Made by a program: the position numbers and the translations under genes
Shown: one piece after another, positions 1 to 9,549 of the stretch
Layout of the letters: each line of letters begins with the position of its first letter
Position numbering within the stretch: position 1 is the stretch's first letter
The notes under the pieces: generated by a model
The model's input: the letters and a program-made list of their open reading frames with translations, nothing else
Database searches by the model: none
What the model was told of the DNA's origin: nothing
Source: Erysipelatoclostridium sp. An173
GTDB taxonomy: Bacteria; Bacillota_I; Bacilli_A; Erysipelotrichales; Coprobacillaceae
Assembly: GCF_002160495.1 (NCBI RefSeq)
Contig: NZ_NFKR01000014.1
Location: 1 to 64,000 of the forward strand
DNA: 64,000 nt
Direction of reading: 5' to 3'

Positions 1-41
1 AGTTTCAAGACTACACTTTTTTAGCTTGAATAAAAATATAA

Positions 42-75
42 CCAGGAGAAAATATATTTTCTATATAGCTCCTGG
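42..75 (-). terminator. Terminator ending the queH transcript
   Basis: A 7-bp stem CCAGGAG/CTCCTGG encloses a long AT-rich, partly self-complementary loop. Read on the minus strand it is followed by an interrupted T-rich stretch. It lies just past the stop of the membrane protein gene and probably ends that transcript. Confidence 0.6.
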
Positions 76-121
76 CTAAAAATTTGTCATCTTAACTTAA
101 TGACATTGGGTTAAGCCAGGT

Positions 122-712
122 TTATTGTGTCTTTTTCAAATATTCTGTTAATCTTAACGGCTGGTAGATACCATCAACTAAATCATAGGGATCATCAATA
201 TAAACATTATAATTTAAAAATGGTGTTAAAAACTTTTGATAAGCTTCTTTGGTATCTTCAGGACGAAAATTAAAGCATTTTTGATCATTGAATATTAGTT
301 GAAATTCAGCTTCAACCCCTTTTTCTTCTGTTAAAATAGCATCAATATTTTTAATATAAATTTTTAAACAATTAATATTAATATAATTACGTTTATCAAA
401 AAAATCATCAATTAAATCAGATCTATTTTTAATCAACATTAATTTAATAATATCAATAATTCCCATATTTTCTCGATATAGCATATAGCTGTTATAAAAC
501 AGAAAAATTTTTCGCCCCTTACAATAAAAAAGTAAAATAACACTAACCAAAGTAATAAATAATAGAATAATTAAATAAGTAATTAGTGATTCAATATGCA
601 AATTAGAAGTTATCACCCAAGCGAAAAAAGCAGCAAAAAGTAAACAACCTGCAAAATCGCTTTTAGAAAAAGGTTTGCTGCCATAAATATTAAGTGGCTT
701 CATCATTTTCAC
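122..712 (-). CDS. Two-helix membrane protein of unknown function, coupled to queH
   Basis: I do not recognise this 196-residue protein. About residues 20-40 and 42-63 are two hydrophobic segments with a very short turn, so it is probably an integral membrane hairpin. The rest (about 65-196) is soluble, charged, rich in Ile, Asn, Asp and Tyr, and likely cytoplasmic. Its start lies 23 bases inside the end of queH, so the two genes are translationally coupled and share a transcript. The architecture resembles small PH-like/YcxB-type membrane proteins only in outline. A role in queuosine metabolism is suggested by position alone. Confidence 0.7.
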   Translation of the reverse strand: MKMMKPLNIYGSKPFSKSDFAGCLLFAAFFAWVITSNLHIESLITYLIILLFITLVSVILLFYCKGRKIFLFYNSYMLYRENMGIIDIIKLMLIKNRSDLIDDFFDKRNYININCLKIYIKNIDAILTEEKGVEAEFQLIFNDQKCFNFRPEDTKEAYQKFLTPFLNYNVYIDDPYDLVDGIYQPLRLTEYLKKTQ

Positions 713-1337
713 GCTCCTTTTTTCTTTTCAACATATCTTGATAAGAATACACACAGCCACAATAACTTTGGCGATATAAATTATAACTGCTTGCCATCTG
801 GACTGATTTTAAGTAGCCATTATTCTTTTTAAAATCACTAAATAAAAATTTAGTTTGCTCTTGGGGATAAGTAGCACCAATTTCATTGATCCATTGACTA
901 TTTTTATGTGGTGATACACTTAAAACGGTAGTCCAGTAATCAAAATTATGGCTAATAGCATAATTATAAGCGTCATCCATTCTTTTTTGATAACAAAGAT
1001 AACAACGTTTACCTCCTTCTGGTTCATCTTTGTATTTGCTGATATCATTTAAATATTCTTTAGGCTGATATGTTTTTTCGATTACAGTAATATTTTGATT
1101 GAAATCATTATTGAATTTAGTAATAAAATCTAATAATTCATGATATCGACGATAATATTCTTCACTAGGATAAATATTAGAGTTTGAATAGTAAATAGTA
1201 ATATCAAAAAGATTGCAGATTTCTTTTAAAACATTACTGCTGCAAGGTCCACAGCATACATGTAGTAATAATGTAGGACGTGTGTTTCCTATTTTTTTTA
1301 GTTCTTCTTTAAATTTTAAGTCATAATTAATTTTCAT
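690..1337 (-). CDS. queH: Epoxyqueuosine reductase QueH
   Basis: QueH (former DUF208) carries out the last step of queuosine synthesis, reducing epoxyqueuosine to queuosine in tRNA; it is the non-homologous replacement for QueG. The 215-residue protein has the family's cysteine signatures: CCGPCS at about residues 28-33, a CYLCY pair near the middle and YCGC near the C-terminus, which bind an Fe-S cluster and a second metal. It follows tgt and queA on the same strand but is separated from queA by a terminator, and has its own promoter. The ATG lies only 6 bases after a TATAAT box and has no Shine-Dalgarno sequence, so the mRNA may be leaderless. Confidence 0.93.
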   Translation of the reverse strand: MKINYDLKFKEELKKIGNTRPTLLLHVCCGPCSSNVLKEICNLFDITIYYSNSNIYPSEEYYRRYHELLDFITKFNNDFNQNITVIEKTYQPKEYLNDISKYKDEPEGGKRCYLCYQKRMDDAYNYAISHNFDYWTTVLSVSPHKNSQWINEIGATYPQEQTKFLFSDFKKNNGYLKSVQMASSYNLYRQSYCGCVYSYQDMLKRKKERENDEAT

Positions 1338-1343
1338 GATAAC

Positions 1344-1352
1344 ATTATAACA
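1344..1352 (-). promoter_or_regulatory. Extended -10 promoter of queH
   Basis: On the minus strand TATAAT (1349-1344) is preceded by TG one base upstream, an extended -10. The expected transcription start falls at or within a base or two of the queH ATG at 1337. No good -35 is seen; that position lies in the queA terminator. Confidence 0.6.
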
Positions 1353-1361
1353 TAATAAAAA

Positions 1362-1381
1362 GGAAGTTTCTAAAAACTTCC
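1362..1381 (-). terminator. Terminator after queA
   Basis: The stem GGAAGTTT/AAACTTCC with a 4-base loop is followed on the minus strand by TTTTTATT. It begins directly after the queA stop codon and separates tgt-queA from queH. Confidence 0.8.
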
Positions 1382-1382
1382 C

Positions 1383-2408
1383 TTAAATAATAAACATGCT
1401 ATCACCAAAACTAAAGAAACGATATTTTTTATCAATTGCTTCTTGATAAGCTTTAAAGATAAATTCTTTAGATGCAAAAGCACTAATTAACATTAATAAA
1501 GTAGATTTTGGTAAATGGAAATTAGTGATTAAACAATCAATAGCTTCATATTGATATCCAGGATAAATAAAGATATCAGTATTTTCATGAGTTGCTGTGA
1601 ATTTTCCATATTTTTTAATGTTGGCTTCAAGAGTTCTAGTTGAAGTTGTTCCAACAGCGATTATTCTTTGACCATTAGCTTTAGCTTGATTAAGTTTTTT
1701 TGCAACATCAGGTTCAATCATATAAAATTCACTATGCATATGATGGTCTAAGATATCATCAACTTTTACTGGTCTAAATGTTCCTAGTCCAACATGAAGA
1801 GTAACATCTAAGATTTCAATGCCTTTAGCTTTGATTTTTTCAATTATTTCATCAGTAAAGTGTAGCCCAGCTGTAGGAGCGGCAGCACTTCCTTCGATTT
1901 TAGCATATACAGTTTGATAACGATTTTGATCATTTAATTTTTCTTTAATATAAGGTGGTAATGGCATTGTACCTAATTGATCAAGAATTTCAAAGAAAAT
2001 TCCTGTATAGATCATTTTAAATACTCTAATTCCTTCATCTTTAATTTTAATACATTTAGCTTTAAGTAACCCTTCGCCAAAAGTAATTACAGTATCAATT
2101 TTTACAATTCGCGCATTTCCCACTAAACATTCCCAAGTATCATCACCAAGATCTTTTAATAATAATACTTCAACATGTCCATTAGTTTCTTCTTTAATAC
2201 CAAATAAACGGGCTGGGATAACTTTAGTATTATTTCTAACTAAAATATCACCAGGTTGTAAATAATCAATAATGTCATAAAAATGTTTATGTTCAATAGT
2301 TTGTTTTTCGCGGTTTAAAACCATTAATCGTGAAGTGTCACGTTTATCAAGAGGTCGTTGAGCAATTAATTCTTCAGGTAAGTTAAAATCAAATTCACTT
2401 AATTTCAT
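1383..2408 (-). CDS. queA: tRNA preQ1(34) S-adenosylmethionine ribosyltransferase-isomerase QueA
   Basis: QueA transfers and isomerises the ribosyl group of S-adenosylmethionine onto preQ1 in the tRNA anticodon, giving epoxyqueuosine. The 341-residue length and family blocks fit: the N-terminal [21 protein letters not shown] region, the [13 protein letters not shown] block in the middle, [10 protein letters not shown], and the [18 protein letters not shown] block near the C-terminus. Its ATG follows the tgt stop codon with no spacer, so the two are one operon with translational coupling. It makes the substrate that QueH, the next gene downstream, reduces. Confidence 0.97.
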   Translation of the reverse strand: MKLSEFDFNLPEELIAQRPLDKRDTSRLMVLNREKQTIEHKHFYDIIDYLQPGDILVRNNTKVIPARLFGIKEETNGHVEVLLLKDLGDDTWECLVGNARIVKIDTVITFGEGLLKAKCIKIKDEGIRVFKMIYTGIFFEILDQLGTMPLPPYIKEKLNDQNRYQTVYAKIEGSAAAPTAGLHFTDEIIEKIKAKGIEILDVTLHVGLGTFRPVKVDDILDHHMHSEFYMIEPDVAKKLNQAKANGQRIIAVGTTSTRTLEANIKKYGKFTATHENTDIFIYPGYQYEAIDCLITNFHLPKSTLLMLISAFASKEFIFKAYQEAIDKKYRFFSFGDSMFII

Positions 2409-3557
<1,149 letters not shown>

Positions 3558-3608
3558 TTAAAAGCAAGACCTATTATACATTAAACATAGATTAAAAACA
3601 ATTTAAAA

Positions 3609-3632
3609 AGCGCTATGATTATCCATAACGCT
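3609..3632 (-). terminator. Terminator of the HAD gene
   Basis: On the minus strand AGCGTTATG and CATAGCGCT pair (one G-T pair) and are followed by TTTTTAAA. The stem overlaps the TAG stop codon of the HAD gene. Confidence 0.8.
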
Positions 3633-4422
3633 AGATTAATTCTAATTTTTTCAAAGCATAATAAATGCCGTCATCATCAATGTTTTTGGTTACTAAGTAA
3701 GCTAAGTCAAATAACTCAGGATTGCCATTTCCCATTACAATAGCGTATTTTACATATTCAAGCATTGCCAAATCATTAAAACTATCGCCAAAGACATAAG
3801 CATCTTCTGATTCGAGATTAAAATAATCTAATAAAAACTCAATCCCAGTTGCTTTTGAACATCCTTTAGGAACAATTTCTCCAAAGTCATGATCTCTAGT
3901 TATATATTGGAATTCTTCACTGATTTCTTTTTTAAAAGTTTCAATATCACTATTTTGATCAAACCAGATTGCAAATTTATCAAATGAGAGATTTTCATCA
4001 TCAAATGTAGAAACTTTAAATGTTGGAACGGCTTGATAATTTTCTTTTATATTTTGTAAGAAAGGATGACGAATAGAATTATCAAAATAGACCCCATCTT
4101 TCCCTTCAAGAACGCCTTCGACATTTGTTTTTCTAAGTAGATCACGAATTTCTTTACATTTTTGTAAACTAAGAGTTTTTGAAAATAAAACTTGATCATG
4201 GTAGCGAATATATGTTCCACAACCACAAATATAACCATCAGGGTTTAAATCTTTAATACAATCATCGATAGTAGTATAAGGTCTACCGGTATTGATAAAA
4301 ATTAAGTGATTATTTTCTTTAGCTTGTTTTAACCCGTCAATAGTACTTTGCGGGATGGTATGAGTAGTTTCTGATAGCAATGTACCGTCAATATCAAAGA
4401 ATAAAATTTTATTTGTTTTCAT
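3631..4422 (-). CDS. Cof-type HAD-IIB sugar-phosphatase-like hydrolase
   Basis: A 263-residue haloacid dehalogenase superfamily hydrolase of the Cof/IIB type, whose members dephosphorylate sugar phosphates, pyridoxal phosphate or flavin precursors. Motif I FDIDGT (about residues 9-14) carries the nucleophile and acid/base Asp; the C-terminal GDSFNDLAML is motif IV that binds magnesium; a C2-type cap domain lies between. An AGGAGG ribosome site and a TATAAT box lie just upstream. It is transcribed alone, with its own terminator. The substrate cannot be read from the sequence. It is one of six such genes in the window. Confidence 0.9.
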   Translation of the reverse strand: MKTNKILFFDIDGTLLSETTHTIPQSTIDGLKQAKENNHLIFINTGRPYTTIDDCIKDLNPDGYICGCGTYIRYHDQVLFSKTLSLQKCKEIRDLLRKTNVEGVLEGKDGVYFDNSIRHPFLQNIKENYQAVPTFKVSTFDDENLSFDKFAIWFDQNSDIETFKKEISEEFQYITRDHDFGEIVPKGCSKATGIEFLLDYFNLESEDAYVFGDSFNDLAMLEYVKYAIVMGNGNPELFDLAYLVTKNIDDDGIYYALKKLELI

Positions 4423-4476
4423 GCTTGCCTCCTAGTTGCATTATACAACAAACATTTTTTGCAACAAAGAAAAATA

Positions 4477-5151
4477 TTATCTAGTAATAAGATATTTTTG
4501 ATATGAGGCAATAGCTTGTTTATACTTACGCCTGCTGATATGTAAAATAGTGCCGTTTGTTAAGAAAACATCTTTGTTTTTTATTTGATAAACAAAATGC
4601 CAATTTATTAAATATGACTGATTAATTAAGTGAAAATCTTTTGAATTTAACATTGTTTCTAATTGTGAAAGTTTATATCGGGTAGTTAATGTTGTTTTAG
4701 TTGTATAAATATAACTAGTATGCCCCTGACTTTGACAATAAATAATCTGGTTATGTTTGATGGTAATTAAATCACTTTTTGTTTGAATAAGTAAAACGTT
4801 ATTATGATGATTTGTTTTATGAGTTAAATGATTAATAATAGGATAACAATCTGATTGTAAATGATTTTGTTTGATTTCATTTATAGGCTGAATATAAAGA
4901 AAATCATGATTATTAGAAATAAATATAATATGGGTATTTAAATGTTTTTGACGATATTTTTTTGCAAAAGTGATATTTCGATAGTTATCGATTATAAGCA
5001 TATCATAATGGGTATTTAAATTAAGTGGTTGAATATCATTATAAGTTGTGATTTTTGGATCAACGCTATGATTATTGAATGCTTTAAGTATTTTTGTTGT
5101 TATTTTTTTTACAGTTATTGAATCATTAGTAATAATTGCAATTTTGTACAT
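4477..5151 (-). CDS. LytTR-type response regulator with a degenerate receiver
   Basis: The start at 5151 is chosen over an upstream in-frame start at 5184 because AGGAG sits 6 bases before it, giving 224 residues. Residues 1 to about 110 look like a receiver domain: the acidic pair at the N-terminus is Asn-Asp instead of Asp-Asp, a possible phosphoacceptor Asp lies at about 55, and the conserved Lys-Pro near its end is not seen. Residues about 120-220 form a LytTR DNA-binding domain (an IYCQSQGHTSYIYT block, then FHLINQSYLIN). The protein is rich in His, Thr and Asn. No histidine kinase is adjacent, so it is an orphan, perhaps phosphorylation-independent. Confidence 0.8.
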   Translation of the reverse strand: MYKIAIITNDSITVKKITTKILKAFNNHSVDPKITTYNDIQPLNLNTHYDMLIIDNYRNITFAKKYRQKHLNTHIIFISNNHDFLYIQPINEIKQNHLQSDCYPIINHLTHKTNHHNNVLLIQTKSDLITIKHNQIIYCQSQGHTSYIYTTKTTLTTRYKLSQLETMLNSKDFHLINQSYLINWHFVYQIKNKDVFLTNGTILHISRRKYKQAIASYQKYLITR

Positions 5152-5243
5152 GATAATTCTCCTAAAAGATAAATATAAGTGCATTTATTATAACATTAAA
5201 TTAACAAAGTTGTAATTTATTTGTGATTTTATGAAAAATAAAA

Positions 5244-5260
5244 TGACCCATAACGGGTCA
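5244..5260 (-). terminator. Terminator of the RpiR-like gene
   Basis: The stem TGACCC/GGGTCA with a 5-base loop lies 15 bases past the stop of the broken RpiR-like gene. Read on the minus strand it is followed by TTTTATTTTT. Confidence 0.75.
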
Positions 5261-5275
5261 AAATCATTATAGTTT

Positions 5276-6051
5276 TTAAATAACATATTTGTTGTAATAT
5301 CGATTAATTAAACAATCAATGAAAAATAATAACTTATATTTACCTAAGCTTTCATCATCATGACTACCTAATACAATAGTATCACTAAATTGTTGTGAAA
5401 ATTTAATTTGACTATTTTGAGTAATTAAAACAATATTAGCTAATGAAATAATAGCAGGAATTGTAATTGCTTTTTCCATTAATAAAGTACCCTCTAAAGA
5501 AATAAAAATACAAAGATCGTTAGGACGAATTTGTTTAACTAATTCCATTTGATGTTCCTTTTGAGGATAAAATTCAACATTTTTACTTGCTGTTAATAAA
5601 GCTCTTTGTAAAATGCTAGCTAAATCACCAGGAATATGAGTGGCAAATATAAACACGCGCTGTGCTTCATAGATCATATCACATAGTTTATCTATTGATT
5701 TTTCTAGTTTATCAGTTTCGATTGCTAAAAAGCTAGCATTGATATTATTTAAAAATGTAAATGTATCGATTTTTTTAAAAGCTTTATTATCTAAAATCAT
5801 TTCATCGAGTTCTTCTTGGACATCTAAACAGTCAGCTTTAAAATCATTAAAACTTGAATAGCCCATTTTATGACAAAAACGGCTAATACTTGATGGAGAT
5901 GTATAACAAAGTTCTGATATGTCTTGTAAAGATGTTTTCTTTTTTATTTTACCAACATTTTTTAATAAGCATCTTGCAATATTTATATCAGTGTTATTGT
6001 TATTTGGGTAATATTGACAATATTTTGTAGTTTATAAATAAAGCCAGCCAT
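5276..6051 (-). pseudogene. MurR/RpiR-family regulator, apparently frameshifted near its start
   Basis: The open frame from the internal ATG at 5866 encodes 196 residues with a SIS sugar-phosphate-binding domain (FIFATHIPGDLAS block). The same frame stays open upstream to 6031 and encodes a good N-terminal RpiR helix-turn-helix (LQDISELCYTSPSSISRFCH), but it has no start codon. A different frame starts at an ATG at 6051 (MAGFIYKLQNIVNI) and would join this frame at about 6010 if one T were added. Repaired, the protein is about 258 residues, normal for the family and close to its two paralogues at 46-47.5 kb. It is a recent frameshift, a sequencing error or a true recoding site. Confidence 0.75.
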
Positions 6052-6555
6052 AAATTATTGCTAGTAAATTAACTAGCTATCCCTCCTTTTTATTGGTTGG
6101 TTTTTTCATTATATTATGAATTTTTTTCTTTTTAAAGATTGTGAAGAAAAAAGTAAAAAAGTTACATTTTTTTATAAAGATTTGAAAAAAATATGAAAAA
6201 TGTTTCCAAAAAATGCAAAATATTTCATTTTTTGACATGCTTTTTAAAATATGAATACAGTATCTATTTCGTGTGTTGAAACGGGATATGGGCCATTTTA
6301 AAATAAAAATAGACATGGGACAGGAAGGAGGATCGGTTGATAAATCCCAAAGACAAATTTATTTTTAGAGAAAGGAAAAAAGTGTGAAAATAAAATTTGT
6401 TATTAATCGAAAAAAATAAAGACATAGTAGATATTGCTTATGAAAAAAGTAAATCGAATAGTAATATCCTAAATTTATTTAGGTTAATGATAAATTAAAA
6501 TTTTTATTGTATGTTTGTGTCCGACCGACGAAGGCGGACGGAAATGGAGGAAAAT
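6052..6555. other. Divergent control region between the RpiR-like gene and the GH20 gene
   Basis: The 500-bp region carries the minus-strand promoter and hairpin of the regulator gene, a plus-strand TTGACA (6232-6237) with a weak TACAGT 18 bases later, and a chain of very short plus-strand frames: TTG 6337-6387 after an AAGGAGG site, then GTG 6384-6419, which overlaps it. A hairpin with stem GTCCG/CGGAC plus two more pairs (6519-6539) lies directly before the ribosome site of the GH20 gene. No full gene is visible. The divergent layout suggests that the RpiR-like protein controls the hexosaminidase. Confidence 0.55.
6060..6077 (-). promoter_or_regulatory. Hairpin between ribosome site and start codon of the RpiR-like gene
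   Basis: A perfect 6-bp inverted repeat, GCTAGT/ACTAGC with a 6-base spacer, separates an AAAGGAGGG ribosome site (about 6080-6088) from the ATG at 6051. Unfolded, the spacing is about 30 bases, too long for initiation; folded, it drops to about 12. It could equally be an operator. A TATAAT box on the minus strand lies at 6113-6108. Confidence 0.5.
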
Positions 6556-9318
6556 ATGAAAAAGACAAAAATATTTGCATCAATGCTTGCTTGTGCGATG
6601 ACTATTGGTATGTTTAGTCAAATAACCTATGCACAAGGTAACGAATATATGACAAATCCATCTTTTGAAAATGAAATTGATAGAAATGCAATTCAACTTT
6701 ATAAAGCTGAAAGAACTTCAGAAAAAGCTTATGATGGAAACTGGTCTATTAAGGTTGGAAATTATAAACCAGAAAATGAACATGAAATACCAATCTGGTC
6801 TTATAATTATGGTAAGGGAAGTGTTAATGTCATTATTGATAATGTAAAACCTAATACAACATATGAAGTAACTACACATTATTATAATGAAACTGGCGTA
6901 AAAATGTCGACAGGTGTTCTTGATGTTGATGGTGATTATTCAGCTGAATATCCATGGAAATTAGCATCTAATATTAAGACAAATGCACAAAAAAGTGCTG
7001 AATGGCAAACTAATGTTCATACAATCACTACTGGACCAAGAACAGATGAAATTTATGCATTTGCATACATGGAATGGACAGGTAATGAAAGTGGAGCAGG
7101 TGTTTTCTATTTTGATGATGTTGAAATAAAAGAAGTAGAAACAGTTCAAAAAGATGTTCAAACAATAGCTTATAACGGCGAAACTACTGGATTCCCTGAT
7201 ACTGTTCCAGCGATTCAAAATTTTGAACAAACAAGTGGTGTTTACAAATTGACAAAGAGAAATCAAGTATTTTCTACTGATGAATTCTCTAAAGCTAAAA
7301 CTGAATATTTAGCAAAGTCAATGAAAGAAAAGGGAATTATTGAAAATTATACTATAAATGTTATTGATAATATTAGTAATGCAAAAGGAATTACTCTTTA
7401 TAAACAACCAGTATCTTTTGAATTAAATGATATGGTTAAAGGTAGAGAATGTGAAAAAGATGCATATCAAATTGATATCACTGAAAATGCAGTAACTATC
7501 TACTCTGATTACATTGAAGGAATTCAAAATGGTTCAATGACTATTTTACAAGCTTTTGTTCAAAGAGATAGTCTAAATTGTGGTGTTGTTCAAGACTATA
7601 CAGATCAAAATATTCGTGGATTACAAGTTGACTCTGGTAGACGTTATTATTCAATCGATTGGTTGAAAAAACAAGTTGAACAAATGGCATATTACAAACA
7701 AAATGTATTGCAATTAAGACTTAAAGATAATGAAGGGATTCGTTTTGATTCTAAAGTAGCTCCTGAATTAGTTGACCGAAAAGGTGGTTTCTGGACTCAA
7801 GAAGAAATTGATGAATTAGTAAATTATGCTGCTAAGTTTAATATCGAAGTAATTCCAGAAGTAGACTTCCCTGGTCACTCAGGTCAAGAAGCTGATTATC
7901 ATAAAGAATGGAAAATTACTGAGAATTGTTCAAATTTAGATTTTTCAAAACCTGAAGTTAGAGAATATATATTTGCAATTTATCAAGAAGCAGCTAATAT
8001 GTTCCATGCCAAAACTATCCATATCGGTGGTGATGAATATTTCCAAACATCAGGATGGGGTGTTGAAGGTAATCAAAAATTATCAGCTTGGGCTCAAGAA
8101 CAAACTGGAAATCCTGCTGCTGATCAAAGAGATGCTTTGAAATTATTCTTTAATGAAGCAGCCAAACCTTTCTTAGATAAAGGAACGAAAGTATTAGTAT
8201 GGAATGATAATATCTTCTCATTTGATAGTGTTGTTGATTTAGATAAAAGAATTGTAGTTGACGTTTGGGGTGGCGGAATTTATGGTTCTGTAATGGCTTC
8301 TGATGCAATTAAAGCTGGATATAATGTAATGTCAAGTTCTTCATCAAACTATCATGATTTATGGCCACAACAAGGTCAAAATAAATTAGATCGTCCAGCA
8401 CCAAAGAATTTATATGAAAACTTTACTAGATATACTTATTCAGGTAGTGCATTTAATTACCCATTCTACAATCAAGATGAAGTATTAACAGAAAACTTAG
8501 ATCAAGCTCAAGGACAAGTTTTCCCAATTTGGGATGATGCTCATGGTTATGTTCCTGAATACATACTTTCAAGAACATTATTCCCAAGATATGCTGGATT
8601 TGCATACAAAACTTGGGGTGCTGAATATGACAGCGGACTTTCATATGAAGAATTTGAACGTTTAGCATACGCTGTTGAATCACCAAGACCAGAATTATTA
8701 GGTAGCCAAGTTGCTAAAAAATACACAGCAACAGATTATCAAGCAGTAGTTAAAACTATCAAAGATGGACTAGCTAATATCAAAACAGATGATATAAACG
8801 TACAAAAGAATATTGATGAATTAAACGCTTTGTTAGATACACCTAATGACAAAACATTATATACTGTTCAAGAAATTGAAACATTAATTCATAAATATGA
8901 AAATGTAGAATATGTAGCTGATAAAGGAAAAGTAACAATTAAATATGTTGATGAAACTAATAAAGATTTATGCGATCCAATAGTTATCGAAGATGAAGTT
9001 GGCATGGCATATACTTCTACTGCAAAAGAATTTGAAAATTATACATTAGTACAAGCACCTGCAAATGCTAATGGCGTTATCGAAAAAGGTGAATTAGAAG
9101 TAGTATATGTATATCAAAAGAATCAAGTGCCTCCAACACCAGAAGATCCAGATAAAAATGATCCTGTAAAAGATAATGGAAACCAAAATGGACAAAATAA
9201 TTCAAAAGGTTCAGTTGAAACTGGTGATCAAACTGCCCTTCTAGCAACTGTATTTGTCAGTGCAATATCTCTTTTAGGAATATACGCTAGTATTAAAATG
9301 AGAAAAAGAAAAAATTAA
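6556..9318 (+). CDS. Secreted, wall-anchored GH20 beta-N-acetylhexosaminidase with MucBP domain
   Basis: The start at 6556 is chosen because GGAGG lies 5 bases upstream and a signal peptide follows directly (cleavage near TYA-QGN); this gives 920 residues. In order: a jelly-roll carbohydrate-binding-like region (about 30-200), a GH20 N-terminal domain (about 205-345), the GH20 catalytic barrel with HIGGDEY and the catalytic Asp493-Glu494 pair, a linker, a MucBP-like domain (about 790-856), a Pro/Asp/Asn-rich stretch and a C-terminal VETGD motif, hydrophobic helix and RKRK tail. It should release terminal GlcNAc/GalNAc or lacto-N-biose from mucin-type glycans at the cell surface. Chitobiose or peptidoglycan substrates are less likely given the MucBP domain. 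Confidence 0.92.
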   Translation: MKKTKIFASMLACAMTIGMFSQITYAQGNEYMTNPSFENEIDRNAIQLYKAERTSEKAYDGNWSIKVGNYKPENEHEIPIWSYNYGKGSVNVIIDNVKPNTTYEVTTHYYNETGVKMSTGVLDVDGDYSAEYPWKLASNIKTNAQKSAEWQTNVHTITTGPRTDEIYAFAYMEWTGNESGAGVFYFDDVEIKEVETVQKDVQTIAYNGETTGFPDTVPAIQNFEQTSGVYKLTKRNQVFSTDEFSKAKTEYLAKSMKEKGIIENYTINVIDNISNAKGITLYKQPVSFELNDMVKGRECEKDAYQIDITENAVTIYSDYIEGIQNGSMTILQAFVQRDSLNCGVVQDYTDQNIRGLQVDSGRRYYSIDWLKKQVEQMAYYKQNVLQLRLKDNEGIRFDSKVAPELVDRKGGFWTQEEIDELVNYAAKFNIEVIPEVDFPGHSGQEADYHKEWKITENCSNLDFSKPEVREYIFAIYQEAANMFHAKTIHIGGDEYFQTSGWGVEGNQKLSAWAQEQTGNPAADQRDALKLFFNEAAKPFLDKGTKVLVWNDNIFSFDSVVDLDKRIVVDVWGGGIYGSVMASDAIKAGYNVMSSSSSNYHDLWPQQGQNKLDRPAPKNLYENFTRYTYSGSAFNYPFYNQDEVLTENLDQAQGQVFPIWDDAHGYVPEYILSRTLFPRYAGFAYKTWGAEYDSGLSYEEFERLAYAVESPRPELLGSQVAKKYTATDYQAVVKTIKDGLANIKTDDINVQKNIDELNALLDTPNDKTLYTVQEIETLIHKYENVEYVADKGKVTIKYVDETNKDLCDPIVIEDEVGMAYTSTAKEFENYTLVQAPANANGVIEKGELEVVYVYQKNQVPPTPEDPDKNDPVKDNGNQNGQNNSKGSVETGDQTALLATVFVSAISLLGIYASIKMRKRKN

Positions 9319-9327
9319 TTTTAATAG

Positions 9328-9352
9328 AAACTGGGATTAAATAACCCAGTTT
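9328..9352 (+). terminator. Terminator of the GH20 gene
   Basis: The stem AAACTGGG/CCCAGTTT with a 9-base loop is followed by TTATTATA. It lies 10 bases after the stop codon. Confidence 0.9.
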
Positions 9353-9393
9353 TTATTATATGTAAAAGCAATCTTTGTTTCTACGAGGCTACA

Positions 9394-9516
9394 TGCTATA
9401 ATAATGATACATGGGCGATGTGGTATATGAATAAAAAACATGGTATTAAAAAGAAGTTATTAAAGGAATAATTTTTTTAAAATACCATTGTTTCTTTTAT
9501 TCAAGAAAGATATAAT
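9394..9516 (+). promoter_or_regulatory. Two promoters and a long hairpin upstream of nfnA
   Basis: An extended -10, TG-C-TATAAT (9394-9402), has TTGTTT 16 bases before it. About 110 bases on, TTGTTT (9488-9493) and TATAAT (9511-9516) form a 17-bp-spaced promoter directly before nfnA. Between them ATGGTATT (9440-9447) and AATACCAT (9481-9488) can pair, so a transcript from the first promoter would fold just ahead of the second. A 14-codon frame (9427-9471) lies in the loop without a good ribosome site. Confidence 0.5.
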
Positions 9517-9549
9517 ATTACAAGAATAAGAAAGTAGGGGAATTTAAGC

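Noticed and set aside
6077-6316. 79-codon minus-strand frame rich in Phe and Lys
   Set aside because: Low-complexity translation of AT-rich DNA; it overlaps the promoter, ribosome site and hairpin of the RpiR-like gene and has no family features.
9427-9471. 14-codon frame upstream of nfnA
   Set aside because: No good ribosome site and no other support; reported only as part of the promoter region.
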